Of a stretch of 64,000 nt of DNA, positions 8,753 through 19,351 are shown in pieces. The position numbers and the translations under genes are program-made. Below the pieces are notes generated by a model, which saw nothing but the letters and a program-made list of their open reading frames with translations, searched no databases and was not told the DNA's origin. Source of the DNA: Candidatus Spongiihabitans thiooxidans (GTDB taxonomy: Bacteria > Pseudomonadota > Gammaproteobacteria > Arenicellales > Poriferihabitantaceae). The DNA is taken from NCBI GenBank assembly GCA_001543005.1, contig LFLB01000022.1:124001-188000 (forward strand). The letters are read 5' to 3'. The first letter of the stretch is position 1; each line of letters begins with the position of its first letter.

Positions 8753-10924
8753 ATGAACCTGATACCAACAGGAATCGACAAAGGCTTAATCAGATTTGAT
8801 GGTGGTCGAAAATATATTACCTACGTCCATCAAAACAGACGGCGGAATTACGGTAATCCAGAGGAGCGAGTACAGGCGGAATCATTTCTAAAGCTCATAT
8901 TAGTTTATGGTTACGCGCCAGAGCGGATAGAACAATTTGTACCTGTAAAAATCGGCTCAGATACCAGAGAAGCAGACATTATCGTTTTCAATGATGATGA
9001 ACATACATCCGCCCATATCGTTGTTGAATGTAAAAAAGAGGACGTTTCCGAACTGGAATTTAATCAAGCCATCGCACAGGCGTTCAGCTATGCGGCTACC
9101 GACACGGTCAGAGCCAAGTATTTTTGGGTCGCATCGAAAATCAAGAATGCCTATTTTGAGATACCCGATAAAGAGCCTAAAAAATATCATTCTGTTCCCG
9201 ATGTTCCCCAATATGGCGTTGATAAATTAGCCCAATTTAAATACGCAAAAGGTGGCGGTAAGGTCAACGGGCAAAAACTGTTTGAGCTTGATGCGGTAAC
9301 AGAAGACGAATTAACCAGAAGATTCAAGCAGGCGCACCAAGCTCTTTGGGGAGGCGGAGAACTCAATCCGTCAGAAGCCTTTGACGAACTGGATAAGTTG
9401 ATTTTTTGCAAAATCTGGGATGAACGAAAACCTCGAAAAACAGGCGAGCCTTACCATTTCCAGATATTCAGCGAAAGCACAGAAACTAAAACCAACAAAG
9501 AGCTACAAAAACGCATCAACGCCCTTTACGCCGAAGGGCGCAAGAAAGACCCGGAAGTTTTTAAGGATGATATACGCCTTAATCCTGAAAAACTGCGTAC
9601 TGTTGTTGGTTACCTTGAAAGTATTCATCTTGGCAATACCGATTTGGACAGCAAGGGCAGAGCCTTTGAAACTTTTATGGGTTCATTCTTCCGAGGGGAT
9701 TTTGGGCAATACTTCACTCCTCGCCCGATTGTGAAATTTATCGTTGAAACCTTGCCGATTACCTATGCATCATTAGTTTTGGATACGTCTTGCGGCAGCG
9801 GCGGTTTTTTGCTCCACGCGCTTGATAAAGTCAGGCATCAAGCAGGCGAATACTATCCCGACTTTGAAACGAATATGAACGAAACCAGGATCCATTACAA
9901 GAACTGGCACGATTTTGCAGAAAAGAATCTGTACGGCATAGAAATTAACGAGCAGATCGCCCGAACTGCCAAAATGAACATGATCCTTCACGATGACGGC
10001 CATACCAATGTCATTACGATTGATGGCTTATTGCCGATTGACGATATTAAGGACACAGACGGCAATATCACTCAGCAAGGAATATTTTCGCTTACTAAAA
10101 ATAAAGGATTTCAATATAATCGATTCGATTTTATTATCACCAATCCGCCGTTTGGTTCCAATATCAAACAAACCGAACAGGCTTATATGCACCAATACAG
10201 CTACGCGCTCAAGGATGTTGACTGGCTAAACCCAAAAAGCAGACAAACCGCCAGAGACAATCAAAGCACTGAAATTTTGTTTATTGAGCAATGCCATAAT
10301 TTTTTGCGCGAAGGCGGTTATCTGGCCATCGTTATTCCTGATGGGGTGTTGACTAATTCCAGTTTGCAATATGTCAGGGATGGCATTGAGGAAAAGTTTC
10401 GCATTGTGGCGGTGGTATCCATGCCGCAAACGGCATTTCAGGCAACCGGCGCCGGAGTTAAAAGCTCAGTGCTGTTTTTGAAAAAACACTCGGCAGAAAC
10501 TACCGAACAAATACAAAACCAGAAAACAGCACTGCAAGACAGCATCAAGGCAGATAACGGCTACTTAAAACAACTGCAAAAAATTGACAACGCGAAAAAG
10601 CAACACCTCCAAGCGTTAAAAGGCTTTGATAACGCGGATGGTTTAGAGGGCAAAGCACTGACACAATCAGACACTTACAAGGAATGGAAAAAAGAAGTCA
10701 ATGCAGAATACAAGGAAAAAGTGGATGCGCTCAAGGAAACTTTGAGCGAACAGTATTTAGAGCAGAAACAGAAACGGCTGGACGATTACCCTATCTTCAT
10801 GGCAATCGCCGAAGACATCGGCTACGACGCAACAGGAAAGCCAACTAACAATAACGAACTTGATGCTATCGGCATAGATCTTGCTCGGTTTATTGAAGCG
10901 ATTGAAGCGGAGCAACATTTATGA
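8753..10924 (+). CDS. Fused HsdR_N nuclease domain and type I-like N6-adenine DNA methyltransferase
   Basis: A 723-residue protein in two parts. Residues 1-160 resemble the HsdR N-terminal nuclease domain, with a PD-(D/E)xK core seen as READIIVFND and IVVECKK (near residues 73-96). Residues 280-590 are an HsdM-type methyltransferase: AdoMet motif I LDTSCGSGGFLL near 343 and catalytic NPPF in IITNPPFGS near 460. The C-terminal 150 residues are a charged coiled coil. It should methylate adenine in a site chosen by the downstream specificity subunit and may cut unmodified DNA. No ATP-dependent HsdR translocase is present, so the layout recalls BcgI-like type IIB enzymes more than classic type I. 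The stop overlaps the next start as ATGA. Confidence 0.85.
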   Translation: MNLIPTGIDKGLIRFDGGRKYITYVHQNRRRNYGNPEERVQAESFLKLILVYGYAPERIEQFVPVKIGSDTREADIIVFNDDEHTSAHIVVECKKEDVSELEFNQAIAQAFSYAATDTVRAKYFWVASKIKNAYFEIPDKEPKKYHSVPDVPQYGVDKLAQFKYAKGGGKVNGQKLFELDAVTEDELTRRFKQAHQALWGGGELNPSEAFDELDKLIFCKIWDERKPRKTGEPYHFQIFSESTETKTNKELQKRINALYAEGRKKDPEVFKDDIRLNPEKLRTVVGYLESIHLGNTDLDSKGRAFETFMGSFFRGDFGQYFTPRPIVKFIVETLPITYASLVLDTSCGSGGFLLHALDKVRHQAGEYYPDFETNMNETRIHYKNWHDFAEKNLYGIEINEQIARTAKMNMILHDDGHTNVITIDGLLPIDDIKDTDGNITQQGIFSLTKNKGFQYNRFDFIITNPPFGSNIKQTEQAYMHQYSYALKDVDWLNPKSRQTARDNQSTEILFIEQCHNFLREGGYLAIVIPDGVLTNSSLQYVRDGIEEKFRIVAVVSMPQTAFQATGAGVKSSVLFLKKHSAETTEQIQNQKTALQDSIKADNGYLKQLQKIDNAKKQHLQALKGFDNADGLEGKALTQSDTYKEWKKEVNAEYKEKVDALKETLSEQYLEQKQKRLDDYPIFMAIAEDIGYDATGKPTNNNELDAIGIDLARFIEAIEAEQHL

Positions 10925-11775
10925 AAAACGAACTTGTACAAGCTTTCACTCACAGCTTTAACGATCATTCTCAGACCACTGACAGTGGCATTGAATTTTG
11001 GTTTGCCCGCGATTTACAACACTTATTAGGATACGCTGAATGGCGTAACTTTAACCAAGTGATTACCAAAGCAAAGATTTCATGCGAGGCCACGCAAAAC
11101 ACGGTTCCCGACCATTTTGTTGAGGTCAACAAAATGGTCGTGCTTGGCTCTGGCAGCGAAAGAAAAATACAGGATATGATGCTTACCCGCTATGCCTGTT
11201 ATTTGATTGCCCAAAATGGCAATCCCAAAAAAGATGCTATCGCATTTGCTCAAAATTACTTTGCTCTCCAAACTCGCAAACTGGAACTCATTGAGCAGCG
11301 TTTAGAAAACTTAGAACGTCTGCAAGCAAGACAAAAACTAACTCATTCTGAAAAAGAACTGTCTGAATTGATTTTCGAACACACTCGAAGTGATCGTAAT
11401 TTCGGCATTATACGCAGCAAAGGCGATACCGCACTGTTTGGCGGTAGCAGCACCCAAGAAATGAAAAATAAATTACAAGTACCGAAAAATAGAGCATTAG
11501 TCGATTTTCTGCCAGCCATTACTATCAAGGCAAAAGATTTTTCTACCGAGATTACCGTGTTTAGTACCAAAGCCCATCGACTCATTACCGAACATCAAAT
11601 AACAGAAGAGCATATTAAAAACAATCAAAGCGTGCGTAGTATTTTGTTAGAGCGTGGCATAAAACCAGAAGACTTACCGCCAGAGGAAGACATAAAAAAG
11701 ATGGAACGGCGGTTATTGGCAGGAGACAAGAAAATTAGCAAAAATCCAGACAAATTGAAAACCTCCAATGAATAA
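10921..11775 (+). CDS. DinD-like DNA-damage-inducible protein
   Basis: A 284-residue protein similar to DinD, with an N-terminal BRO-like half: FWFARDLQHLLGYAEWRNF (residues 27-45) and the helix MMLTRYACYLIAQNGNPKK near residues 82-100. The C-terminal half has a long helical stretch and IFEHTRSDRNFGIIRSKGD. In E. coli DinD inhibits RecA strand exchange; homologues often sit inside type I restriction operons. Here it overlaps both the methylase (four bases) and the specificity subunit (eight bases), so all three are translationally coupled. It may tune repair or damage signalling when restriction is active; that role is inference. Confidence 0.82.
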   Translation: MKNELVQAFTHSFNDHSQTTDSGIEFWFARDLQHLLGYAEWRNFNQVITKAKISCEATQNTVPDHFVEVNKMVVLGSGSERKIQDMMLTRYACYLIAQNGNPKKDAIAFAQNYFALQTRKLELIEQRLENLERLQARQKLTHSEKELSELIFEHTRSDRNFGIIRSKGDTALFGGSSTQEMKNKLQVPKNRALVDFLPAITIKAKDFSTEITVFSTKAHRLITEHQITEEHIKNNQSVRSILLERGIKPEDLPPEEDIKKMERRLLAGDKKISKNPDKLKTSNE

Positions 11776-13183
11776 TTTTCAGATTTCGCCAGAAGTGGAT
11801 AGAAATAAGGTGTTTCTGATCAATCGCAGTGAGTTGGCAGGGAGAATTGATGCTAACACGCATCACCCTGAACGAAGAGATGCTATTGCACAAATCAAGC
11901 GATCTACTTTTCGTGTTGAAAAACTAGGATTTATTACATCATTTTCCAAAAACATAGTAACAACAATTGTTGTTACCGATATTTATGTCGGATTAGAAAA
12001 TATAGAAAGCAATACAGGCATTTTTATTGACTCCAACAGAAAAGAGAGCATATGCAGTGCATTGTCTTTCAAAACCGGACAAGTTCTCTTTCCAAAGCTA
12101 AGACCCTATTTAAACAAAGTATTTTATGCGAATTTTGACGGGATTTGTTCAACAGAATTTCATATTTTAGACGGTGAAAAGATAGACAATAGATACTTAT
12201 TTTATTTTTTAGGACTAGATATTATTGTGAAGCAAACGTCTTTGTTAATGTCGGGTAATACACTTCCTAGATTACAAACGGAAGATATAAAAAATCTATT
12301 AATCCCCATCCCTCCTAAAGAAACCCAACTTACAATTGTCGCTAAAATGGATGCCGCCTACGCCAACAAGAAACAAAAAGAAACAGAGGCACAGCGGTTA
12401 CTGGATAGCATTGATGATTATCTTTTAGGAGAATTGGGAATTGAACTGCCAGCACGAGAAGAAAACACCCTGCAAAGCCGAATGTTTACACGGCGGTTGA
12501 GCGAGGTATCGGGCGGGCGATTTGATCCTGATTATTTTCAAGAATATTACAGAGAAATACAACAGTCATTACATAACGGGCAGTTCTCATGCAAAGCAAT
12601 AAAAAATGTGGCTGATTTAGTTATCAATGGCAACACGCCTGCAAGCAATGACTATTCTGACAAAGAAACTAATTATCCAATTATCAAGGTAAAGAGCTAC
12701 CAAGGGGATTTTATCTCACTAGAAAAGCTAGACTTTACCAAAGAGAAGAAAATTAAACGGGCTAAAAAGCATGATATTTTCCTGCTATCAGCAGCACATC
12801 AAGCAAGCTATGTTGGGCGATTTATGAAGTATTTGGATAGAGAGCCATTAGAAAATTCGTCATTTGTGGGTGAGCTAATTTGTATTCGAGCTAATAAATC
12901 TACTTGTAATCCTATGTATTTATTCTCACTGTTAAATTCGGAACCGTACAAGATTTTATTAAACAGAGAAAAAACAGGCCAAACATCGCATATATATCCA
13001 ACCGATATTAAGCATATTAAAATTCCAATCCCACCGTTAGAAAAACAAACCGAAATCGCCAATCACATTACCAAAATCCGCAACCAAGCAAAGCAACTCC
13101 AACAACAAGCCAAAACTGAATTAGATCAAGCCAAAAAAGAAGTGGAAGCAATGATTTTAGGTGACGGTGAAAGCAAGGTATGA
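11768..13183 (+). CDS. Type I-like restriction-modification specificity subunit (HsdS)
   Basis: A 471-residue protein with two target-recognition domains, each followed by a conserved helix. The first ends at LLIPIPPKETQLTIVAKMDA, the second at IKIPIPPLEKQTEIANHITK; these paired IPxPPxExQ signatures are diagnostic of HsdS. Each half should read one half of a bipartite DNA site, and the helices set the spacing. The C-terminal helix QAKQLQQQAKTELDQAKKEV probably docks on the methylase. It overlaps the DinD-like gene by eight bases. The recognition sequence cannot be predicted here. Confidence 0.88.
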   Translation: MNNFQISPEVDRNKVFLINRSELAGRIDANTHHPERRDAIAQIKRSTFRVEKLGFITSFSKNIVTTIVVTDIYVGLENIESNTGIFIDSNRKESICSALSFKTGQVLFPKLRPYLNKVFYANFDGICSTEFHILDGEKIDNRYLFYFLGLDIIVKQTSLLMSGNTLPRLQTEDIKNLLIPIPPKETQLTIVAKMDAAYANKKQKETEAQRLLDSIDDYLLGELGIELPAREENTLQSRMFTRRLSEVSGGRFDPDYFQEYYREIQQSLHNGQFSCKAIKNVADLVINGNTPASNDYSDKETNYPIIKVKSYQGDFISLEKLDFTKEKKIKRAKKHDIFLLSAAHQASYVGRFMKYLDREPLENSSFVGELICIRANKSTCNPMYLFSLLNSEPYKILLNREKTGQTSHIYPTDIKHIKIPIPPLEKQTEIANHITKIRNQAKQLQQQAKTELDQAKKEVEAMILGDGESKV

Positions 13184-13267
13184 GTAAAGTGTTGTGCTGA
13201 GAAGTCTATACTTCGGTCTTTATGATTACTGATCTGGATTTTTCTCAACAAACCAAAGGCAAAAAAG

Positions 13268-13882
13268 ATGGAAGATAAAGTACAAAACGTAATCTTGGAA
13301 TCAAAGGAAATAACTCGCTGGATAGACTCAAAGATAGAGAATCTTCAAGTAAATTCTGTGCCAAGAGAAAGAATATCTGGCGCGTGCTTTTCTGTTGCTC
13401 TTGAGTATCACTACTCAATCGTGTTGCTTATATCTAATGGTTTAACTGGTTCTGCATGCTCGCTTCTCAGGCCTCTATTTGAAGCCTTTATTCGAGGTGT
13501 CTGGATACAACATAAAGCTACCGATGAAGAAGTTGATAAATTTATAGAGAAAGACACCATAAATAAGTTGTTTGATGAGTTGGTTAAGGAAGTCGAAACT
13601 GTTCCTGGTTATGATACGGGAGTGTTAATCGAAGCGAAAGAGAAGACTTGGAAAGCCCTGAATAGCTATGTGCATGGCGGTTTTTCGCAAATCAAGAGAA
13701 GAAATACTGCTGATTCTATTGAACCAAATTATAGCGATGAAGAGAAAGTTGAGGCACTCAAAGGTGCAAGCGCCTATGGATTGCTTTCTTTCTTTGGCAT
13801 GGCAGGACTTGCAAATAATTTTGAGCTCCAAAAAAGAATCCATGCCAAGATTGTTGAATTCTCTAACCCGCCCAGACCGTAA
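13268..13882 (+). CDS. Conserved protein of unknown function (DUF6988/DUF5677-like)
   Basis: A 204-residue, mostly helical protein without signal peptide or membrane span. Visible conserved-looking blocks are ARPLFEAFIRGVWIQ-like SLLRPLFEAFIRGVWI and WKALNSYVHGGFSQI. Related proteins with an R-x-LFE-x-hxRG block and a (Y/H)xHGG block are annotated as DUF5677- or DUF6988-like and are common in accessory and defence regions. I do not know the function. It lies 84 bases after the specificity subunit on the same strand and closes the insertion between proX and proV. It may be a defence accessory or an unrelated passenger. Confidence 0.6.
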   Translation: MEDKVQNVILESKEITRWIDSKIENLQVNSVPRERISGACFSVALEYHYSIVLLISNGLTGSACSLLRPLFEAFIRGVWIQHKATDEEVDKFIEKDTINKLFDELVKEVETVPGYDTGVLIEAKEKTWKALNSYVHGGFSQIKRRNTADSIEPNYSDEEKVEALKGASAYGLLSFFGMAGLANNFELQKRIHAKIVEFSNPPRP

Positions 13883-14023
13883 ACCCATACTTCCCACGCT
13901 CGCTTTGGTTGGACCGCCCAATGTCGGCAGGGACACCCTGCAAGGCTTTCTTCAAGGCAAAGACTTCGCTGACTGGTACACTTGCAAGTTGAATCGGCGT
14001 ATGATGTCGATCATGTCAATGTG
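13881..14023 (+). pseudogene. Possible scrap of a GTPase gene (Der N-terminus-like)
   Basis: One frame between the unknown gene and proV reads KPILPTLALVGPPNVGRDTL. Apart from the altered loop this matches the P-loop start of the GTPase Der (LPTLALVGRPNVGKSTL). The lysine and serine needed for nucleotide binding are changed to R and D, and similarity fades after about 20 codons, so nothing functional is encoded. It may be a remnant carried at the edge of the insertion. The match is short and could be chance. Confidence 0.3.
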
Positions 14024-14056
14024 ATTATTGCGTAAAACAACACCAGGTAGCGTTCA

Positions 14057-15108
<1,052 letters not shown>

Positions 15109-15109
<1 letters not shown>

Positions 15110-17190
15110 TGCGAGCCAAATTATTCAGGCAGAATTACCACGGCATTGTGCCCTGGATCGCGGTTATCCTGATAACTTGTGTGTGCCTGCTTTTGCGCGA
15201 CCAGGTTTCCTGGCTGGTTACGCTACCCGTTGAACTGATTATTCCGGTCGCGGATTGGATCAATGTTTTTATGGACTGGTTCATCGGCGCGTTCAAGTGG
15301 TTATTTCGCTCCTTTAACTGGTTGTTGTCGTGGCCCATGGCCGGCGCTCAAGGACTATTACAGTGGCTTCCCTGGCCCGCAACCATGGCAGGTTTTTGCG
15401 TGCTTGCTTACGTTTCTTCAGGTTGGCGATTGTCGCTGTTCACCGGGCTTGCGCTGTTCTATATGGTGTTCACGGGCTATTGGCTGCCGAGCATGAATAC
15501 GCTCGGCATCGTATTCGTATCCATTCCCCTGGCTATTGCAGCGGGTTTGGTGCTCGCTGTCGGCGCGTATAAATCCGCGCGCATCAATAAAATCGTCCAG
15601 CCGATATTGGATTTGATGCAGGCCGTGCCGACTTTCGCCTACCTGATTCCCATCCTGTTGTTGTTCGGTTTCGGGCCGGTGGTGGGCGTGGTCGCCAGCG
15701 CCATCTACGCTTGTCCACCGATGGTGCGCAACACCATCCTTGGGCTGCAAAAAGTACCGAGCGATGTGCTTGAATCCGGCATCATGTCCGGTTCCACTAA
15801 ACGGCAGCTTTTTTGGTGGGTGCAAATACCGAGCGCGTTGCCCAATATCATGGTCGGGGTAAACCAGACCACCATGGCGGCACTGAGCATGGTAATCATT
15901 GCCGCCATCATCGGCGGCTCCGCCGATATAGGCTGGGAGGTACTCAGCACCATGCGCAAGGCGCAGTTTGGCCAAAGTTTATTGGCCGGCACTGTCATCG
16001 CATTGATCGCGATGGTGCTGGACCGAATAAGCCGGGGCTTTATCGATAGAACGCGAGCCGTTGAGCGACAACATCTTAGCCGGGCAGAAAGATTAAAACC
16101 CTGGCTATCCGCTTTTGGTTTGATGGTGATTTTCACCTTGCTTTCGTTATTCATACCGACACTGCGTGTTTTTCCGGAAGCGTGGATTTTTTATCCTGCG
16201 GATTCCATTAATGATGGCTTGCGCTTCATAACCGCCAATTATTCGAACCTCACAGACGCCTTCAAGGAAACCATATTCTTTTATTACCTGTTGCCGCTTA
16301 AAATTGGTTTCGCCAAAGCAATATCGCCGTTTTCCTGGGGGTTTTCACTGACTCCGGCAATGATATCGGGGTATGCTGTTGTGCTGACCGCTCTGGTGGG
16401 TTGGTTATTTGTCAGACGCAGTTGGCAGTCTGCTGTTATGGTTGTCATCATCGGCGGACTGCTCTACTTTGGAATTACCGCAATCCCATGGATAGCGTTT
16501 GTATTGGTGGTAACCTTATTGGCTTGGCAGGTCGGCGGGCTTCAGGTTGCAGCACTATCGTTATTTGGCTGGCTGTTCATGTTGTTTTCCGGGGTCTGGC
16601 CGCAGGCGATGTTGTCGGTGTATATGTGTCTGGCGGCGGTGATCGTATGCTTGCTGATCGGCGGCGGGCTGGGAATCTGGGCGAGCGGCAATCAAGCGGT
16701 GTCGAATTTTTTGCGCCCGATTAACGACACCCTGCAAAGCATGCCGTTGTTCGTCATCTTGATTCCGTTCTTGATGTTTTTTCAAATCGGCGAGTTCACT
16801 TCCTTTTTAGCAATCATCGCCTATGCCATCGTCCCGACAATTCGATATACCGAACACGGTTTGCGCAATGTGCCTCAGGATACTGTGGAGGCGGCGCAGT
16901 CTATGGGCTGCACCAAGCGGCAATTATTGTGGGCCGTGAAAATGCCGCTGGCGATTCCGGAAGTTATGCTCGGGCTCAATCAAACGATATTATTTGCGCT
17001 GGCGATGCTGGTCATCACCGCACTGGTCGGCAGCAAAGGATTGGGGCAATCGGTCTATATCGCGCTGAGTAGCGCAAACGCAGGCCAAGGCATGGTTGCC
17101 GGTTTGAGTATGGCACTGATTGCCATCATCGCCGACCGCATTATTCAATCGTGGAGTAAAAAACGGAAACAAGCGTTGGGTTTGCTGTAA
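15109..17190 (+). CDS. proW: Double-length glycine betaine ABC transporter permease
   Basis: A 693-residue inner-membrane protein that is two ProW-like permeases in tandem. Each half has a membrane permease domain with its own coupling loop: VLESGIMSGSTKRQLFWWVQ in the first and VEAAQSMGCTKRQLLWAVKM in the second, preceded by AVPTFAYLIPILLLFG and SMPLFVILIPFLMFF. Typical ProW has one such domain and works as a dimer, so this protein probably forms the whole membrane pore alone with two ProV subunits. It starts in the TAATG overlap after proV. A Rieske oxygenase gene follows 84 bases downstream. Confidence 0.9.
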
Positions 17191-17274
17191 CCCGTGAGAA
17201 ATATTTTGCTCATACAGAGTATTAAAATAACGCCGAAAAATCAATTCGGGTTCTACTATTTTTAAGAGGTTGTT

Positions 17275-18396
17275 ATGAAACAAGCGCTTCCAGTTTTAAC
17301 TAAACCACTAACAAACGATGCGGCGGAGTCCTATACCTTGTCGTCCGAATACTATCTGAGCCCGGAAATATATGAGCGGGAGAAGCAACAGATTTTTTAT
17401 CGAACCTGGCAGTACGTTGCCCACGAATCCATGCTCGCCCATGTCGGTGACTATATAACCGTAACCATTTGTGATGAAAATATATTTATAATTCGCTCTG
17501 ACGATGGCGAAATTCATGGCTTTTATAATGTTTGCCGTCACCGTGCGCATGAACTGCTCAAGGGTGCGGGCAACACCAATACGGAAATCATCTGTCCATA
17601 CCATGCCTGGACTTACAAAACTGACGGCAATTTGGTGGCCGCCCGACTCAGCGACAAACGTCCGGATTTTGACAAATCCAATTTTGGATTAAAGCGCATC
17701 CGTGTGGAAATATTCTGTGGCTGCGTTTTCGTGAATCTGGATGACCAGGCGGAAAGTCTTGGTTCGATTGCGGGCGACCTTGAAAAAGACCTCAAATCAA
17801 GAACGCCCTGCCTTGATGAAATGATGTACTGCGGCTCTGATTCGCTGGGTGAAACCATAAATCGGGCTGGATGGAAAGTGGTGGTTGATAATTTTCTTGA
17901 ATGTTATCACTGCGCCCCGGCCCATCCGGCTTTCGCGTCGCTGATAGATATGAAAGCATATCAAGTGGAGACATTTAAGTATTGGTCGAGACAAATTGGC
18001 CCAAAAATTCGTAATAAAAACGATGCCTACGAGGTTGATCCAGAGGTTGGAAATCAGTTTGCGATTGCGTGGTTTCTTTGGCCCAATACCACATTCAATA
18101 TTTTACCCGGCTCTTTTGAGTTTTCTATCTATGTGATTCGCCCGATTAGTATCGATACATGCAGCTTCGGCGGGCACTCGCTGTCACCCGATGGCAAGTT
18201 GCATGAATCTCGCGCAAAGTATTCTGCGAATGTTCTGACCCCTGAAGATATTGCATTGTGCGAATCGGTTCAGCGTGGCCTCAAATCCAGCAGTTACGAT
18301 CAGGGTCCCTATATTTACGATCAGGAACATTCCGGCATTAGTGAACACGGCGTTCACCATTTCCACTATTTGCTGCATCAATCGCTTAGTTGTTGA
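17275..18396 (+). CDS. Rieske non-heme iron oxygenase, GbcA-like (betaine or related N-methyl compound)
   Basis: A 373-residue alpha-subunit-type oxygenase. The Rieske cluster ligands are C87, H89, C107 and H110 (C-x-H-x17-C-x2-H). The mononuclear iron site lies in DNFLECYHCAPAHPAF near residues 202-217. Size and motifs resemble GbcA, which with a GbcB-type reductase demethylates glycine betaine to dimethylglycine and formaldehyde; stachydrine and carnitine oxygenases are close relatives. Placement directly after proVW supports a quaternary amine substrate. No reductase partner is visible in the window, so electrons must come from elsewhere. A clear AAGAGG precedes the ATG. Confidence 0.82.
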   Translation: MKQALPVLTKPLTNDAAESYTLSSEYYLSPEIYEREKQQIFYRTWQYVAHESMLAHVGDYITVTICDENIFIIRSDDGEIHGFYNVCRHRAHELLKGAGNTNTEIICPYHAWTYKTDGNLVAARLSDKRPDFDKSNFGLKRIRVEIFCGCVFVNLDDQAESLGSIAGDLEKDLKSRTPCLDEMMYCGSDSLGETINRAGWKVVVDNFLECYHCAPAHPAFASLIDMKAYQVETFKYWSRQIGPKIRNKNDAYEVDPEVGNQFAIAWFLWPNTTFNILPGSFEFSIYVIRPISIDTCSFGGHSLSPDGKLHESRAKYSANVLTPEDIALCESVQRGLKSSSYDQGPYIYDQEHSGISEHGVHHFHYLLHQSLSC

Positions 18397-18540
18397 ACCG
18401 AAACCATTTAGGTATCGGGGTTAAAATTTTTTTACATGCGGCGTCATCATTCCGTATTGTATTAGCCATGAAAAAATGCTTTACTTACCACAGTACCAAT
18501 AACCGAACACACAACTCGATCAAACATGGAAGCACAACCG

Positions 18541-18990
18541 ATGAACTCACTCGCATTCGACACCCACAAAGCGGTAAAGGCGCTCACCCAAGCCGGCGCC
18601 GCTGAGCCACTAGCCGAAGCCGTGGTCGCCACCGTTGGCGCCGCACTCGGCAAACACGCGGCGACCAAGGATGATATAGCGGAGTTGAAAGGGGACATGG
18701 CGGATTTGAAGAGGGAATTGAAGGGAGACATGGCGGATTTGAAGGGGGACATGACGGATTTAAAGAAGGAATTGAAGGGGGACATGACGGATTTAAAGAA
18801 GGAATTGAAGGAGGACATGACGGATTTAAAGAAGGAATTGAAGGGAGATGTGGAAAACAGCGAACAACGCCTGAACATACGCATTGAAAGCAGCGAGCTG
18901 CGTATGACAATTCGCATTGGCGCATCGATTGCCGTTGGGGTTGGTGTCCTCGGTGCCCTGATGACGCTGTTTCAGTTCGGCATAAATTGA
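18541..18990 (+). CDS. DUF1640-like membrane-anchored coiled-coil protein
   Basis: A 149-residue protein in three parts: a head module NSLAFDTHKAVKALTQAGA (DTHKxV as in CCDC90/MCUR1-like DUF1640 proteins) with ATKDDIAELKGDM, a long charged coiled coil built from 11-residue repeats, and a C-terminal transmembrane helix (about residues 124-147). An upstream in-frame ATG exists at 18526, but a paralogue at 21922 has a ribosome site at the equivalent place, so the ATG at 18541 is preferred. Function is unknown; a membrane-tethered scaffold or porin-associated factor is possible. It lies before a porin, and two paralogues lie on the other strand. Confidence 0.7.
   Translation: MNSLAFDTHKAVKALTQAGAAEPLAEAVVATVGAALGKHAATKDDIAELKGDMADLKRELKGDMADLKGDMTDLKKELKGDMTDLKKELKEDMTDLKKELKGDVENSEQRLNIRIESSELRMTIRIGASIAVGVGVLGALMTLFQFGIN
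18694..18846. repeat. 33-bp tandem repeats encoding 11-residue coiled-coil units
   Basis: Four units of 33 bases encode DMTDLKKELKG or close variants, with one shortened 21-base unit encoding DMADLKG. The 11-residue period is a hendecad, suited to a nearly straight coiled coil. The third, fourth and fifth units are nearly identical at the DNA level, which points to recent copy-number change. Confidence 0.85.
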
Positions 18991-19048
18991 CCGCGCGGTT
19001 GCCTATCAGCCATTGAAGCAAGACAAGACATGCCTTGTCTGCTCCGAC

Positions 19049-19112
19049 CGTCATCATCGGTCCTGACCCGATAATCCGTCAAACACAAGCGCCGCAAACC
19101 ACGACATTATAA
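19049..19112. repeat. Copy of a dispersed palindromic repeat
   Basis: A degenerate copy of the element best seen at 21201-21290 and 23374-23466, recognised by GACCCGATAATCCGTCAAACAC and a following CGCCGCAAACC block. It lies between the coiled-coil gene and the porin. Confidence 0.65.
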
Positions 19113-19236
19113 AAAACTGGAGCAGTGAGGCTACGGTCGGTGAGCGGTAAAACCCTTTCTACAAACCAGATTTTCGCCATTTCTTGCCACATATTAACTT
19201 TTTTTAATGTTTATGCAAAAAAAGTGGTGAAAACGC

Positions 19237-19264
19237 TTGCAATGTTGCTAATTATCGGTATAGT
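19237..19264 (+). promoter_or_regulatory. Possible sigma70-type promoter of the porin
   Basis: TTGCAA and TATAGT are spaced by 16 bases, about 90 bases upstream of the porin ATG, in an A+T-rich stretch ending in a TTAAATTAAATTTAATTTA palindrome. The leader just before the ATG (AACAGCC then AGAGAAC) is conserved before the second porin, supporting this as the control region. Confidence 0.35.
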
Positions 19265-19351
19265 CGCCCCTGCAATAGCAAATTATCGCTATTCATTGTT
19301 AAATTAAATTTAATTTATCCTAATAACAGCCTTAATAGAGAACTATATATT

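Noticed and set aside
15418-15975. Long antisense frame of 185 codons opposite the betaine permease
   Set aside because: The composition (many His, Arg, Gly) is that of a shadow of a membrane-protein gene, with no start signal.
18670-18850. CRISPR-like array of about 33-bp repeats
   Set aside because: Units are contiguous, without spacers, and encode an in-frame coiled coil.
18462-18917. Ser/Phe-rich antisense frame opposite the coiled-coil repeats
   Set aside because: It is the mirror of the 33-bp repeats and has no ribosome site.
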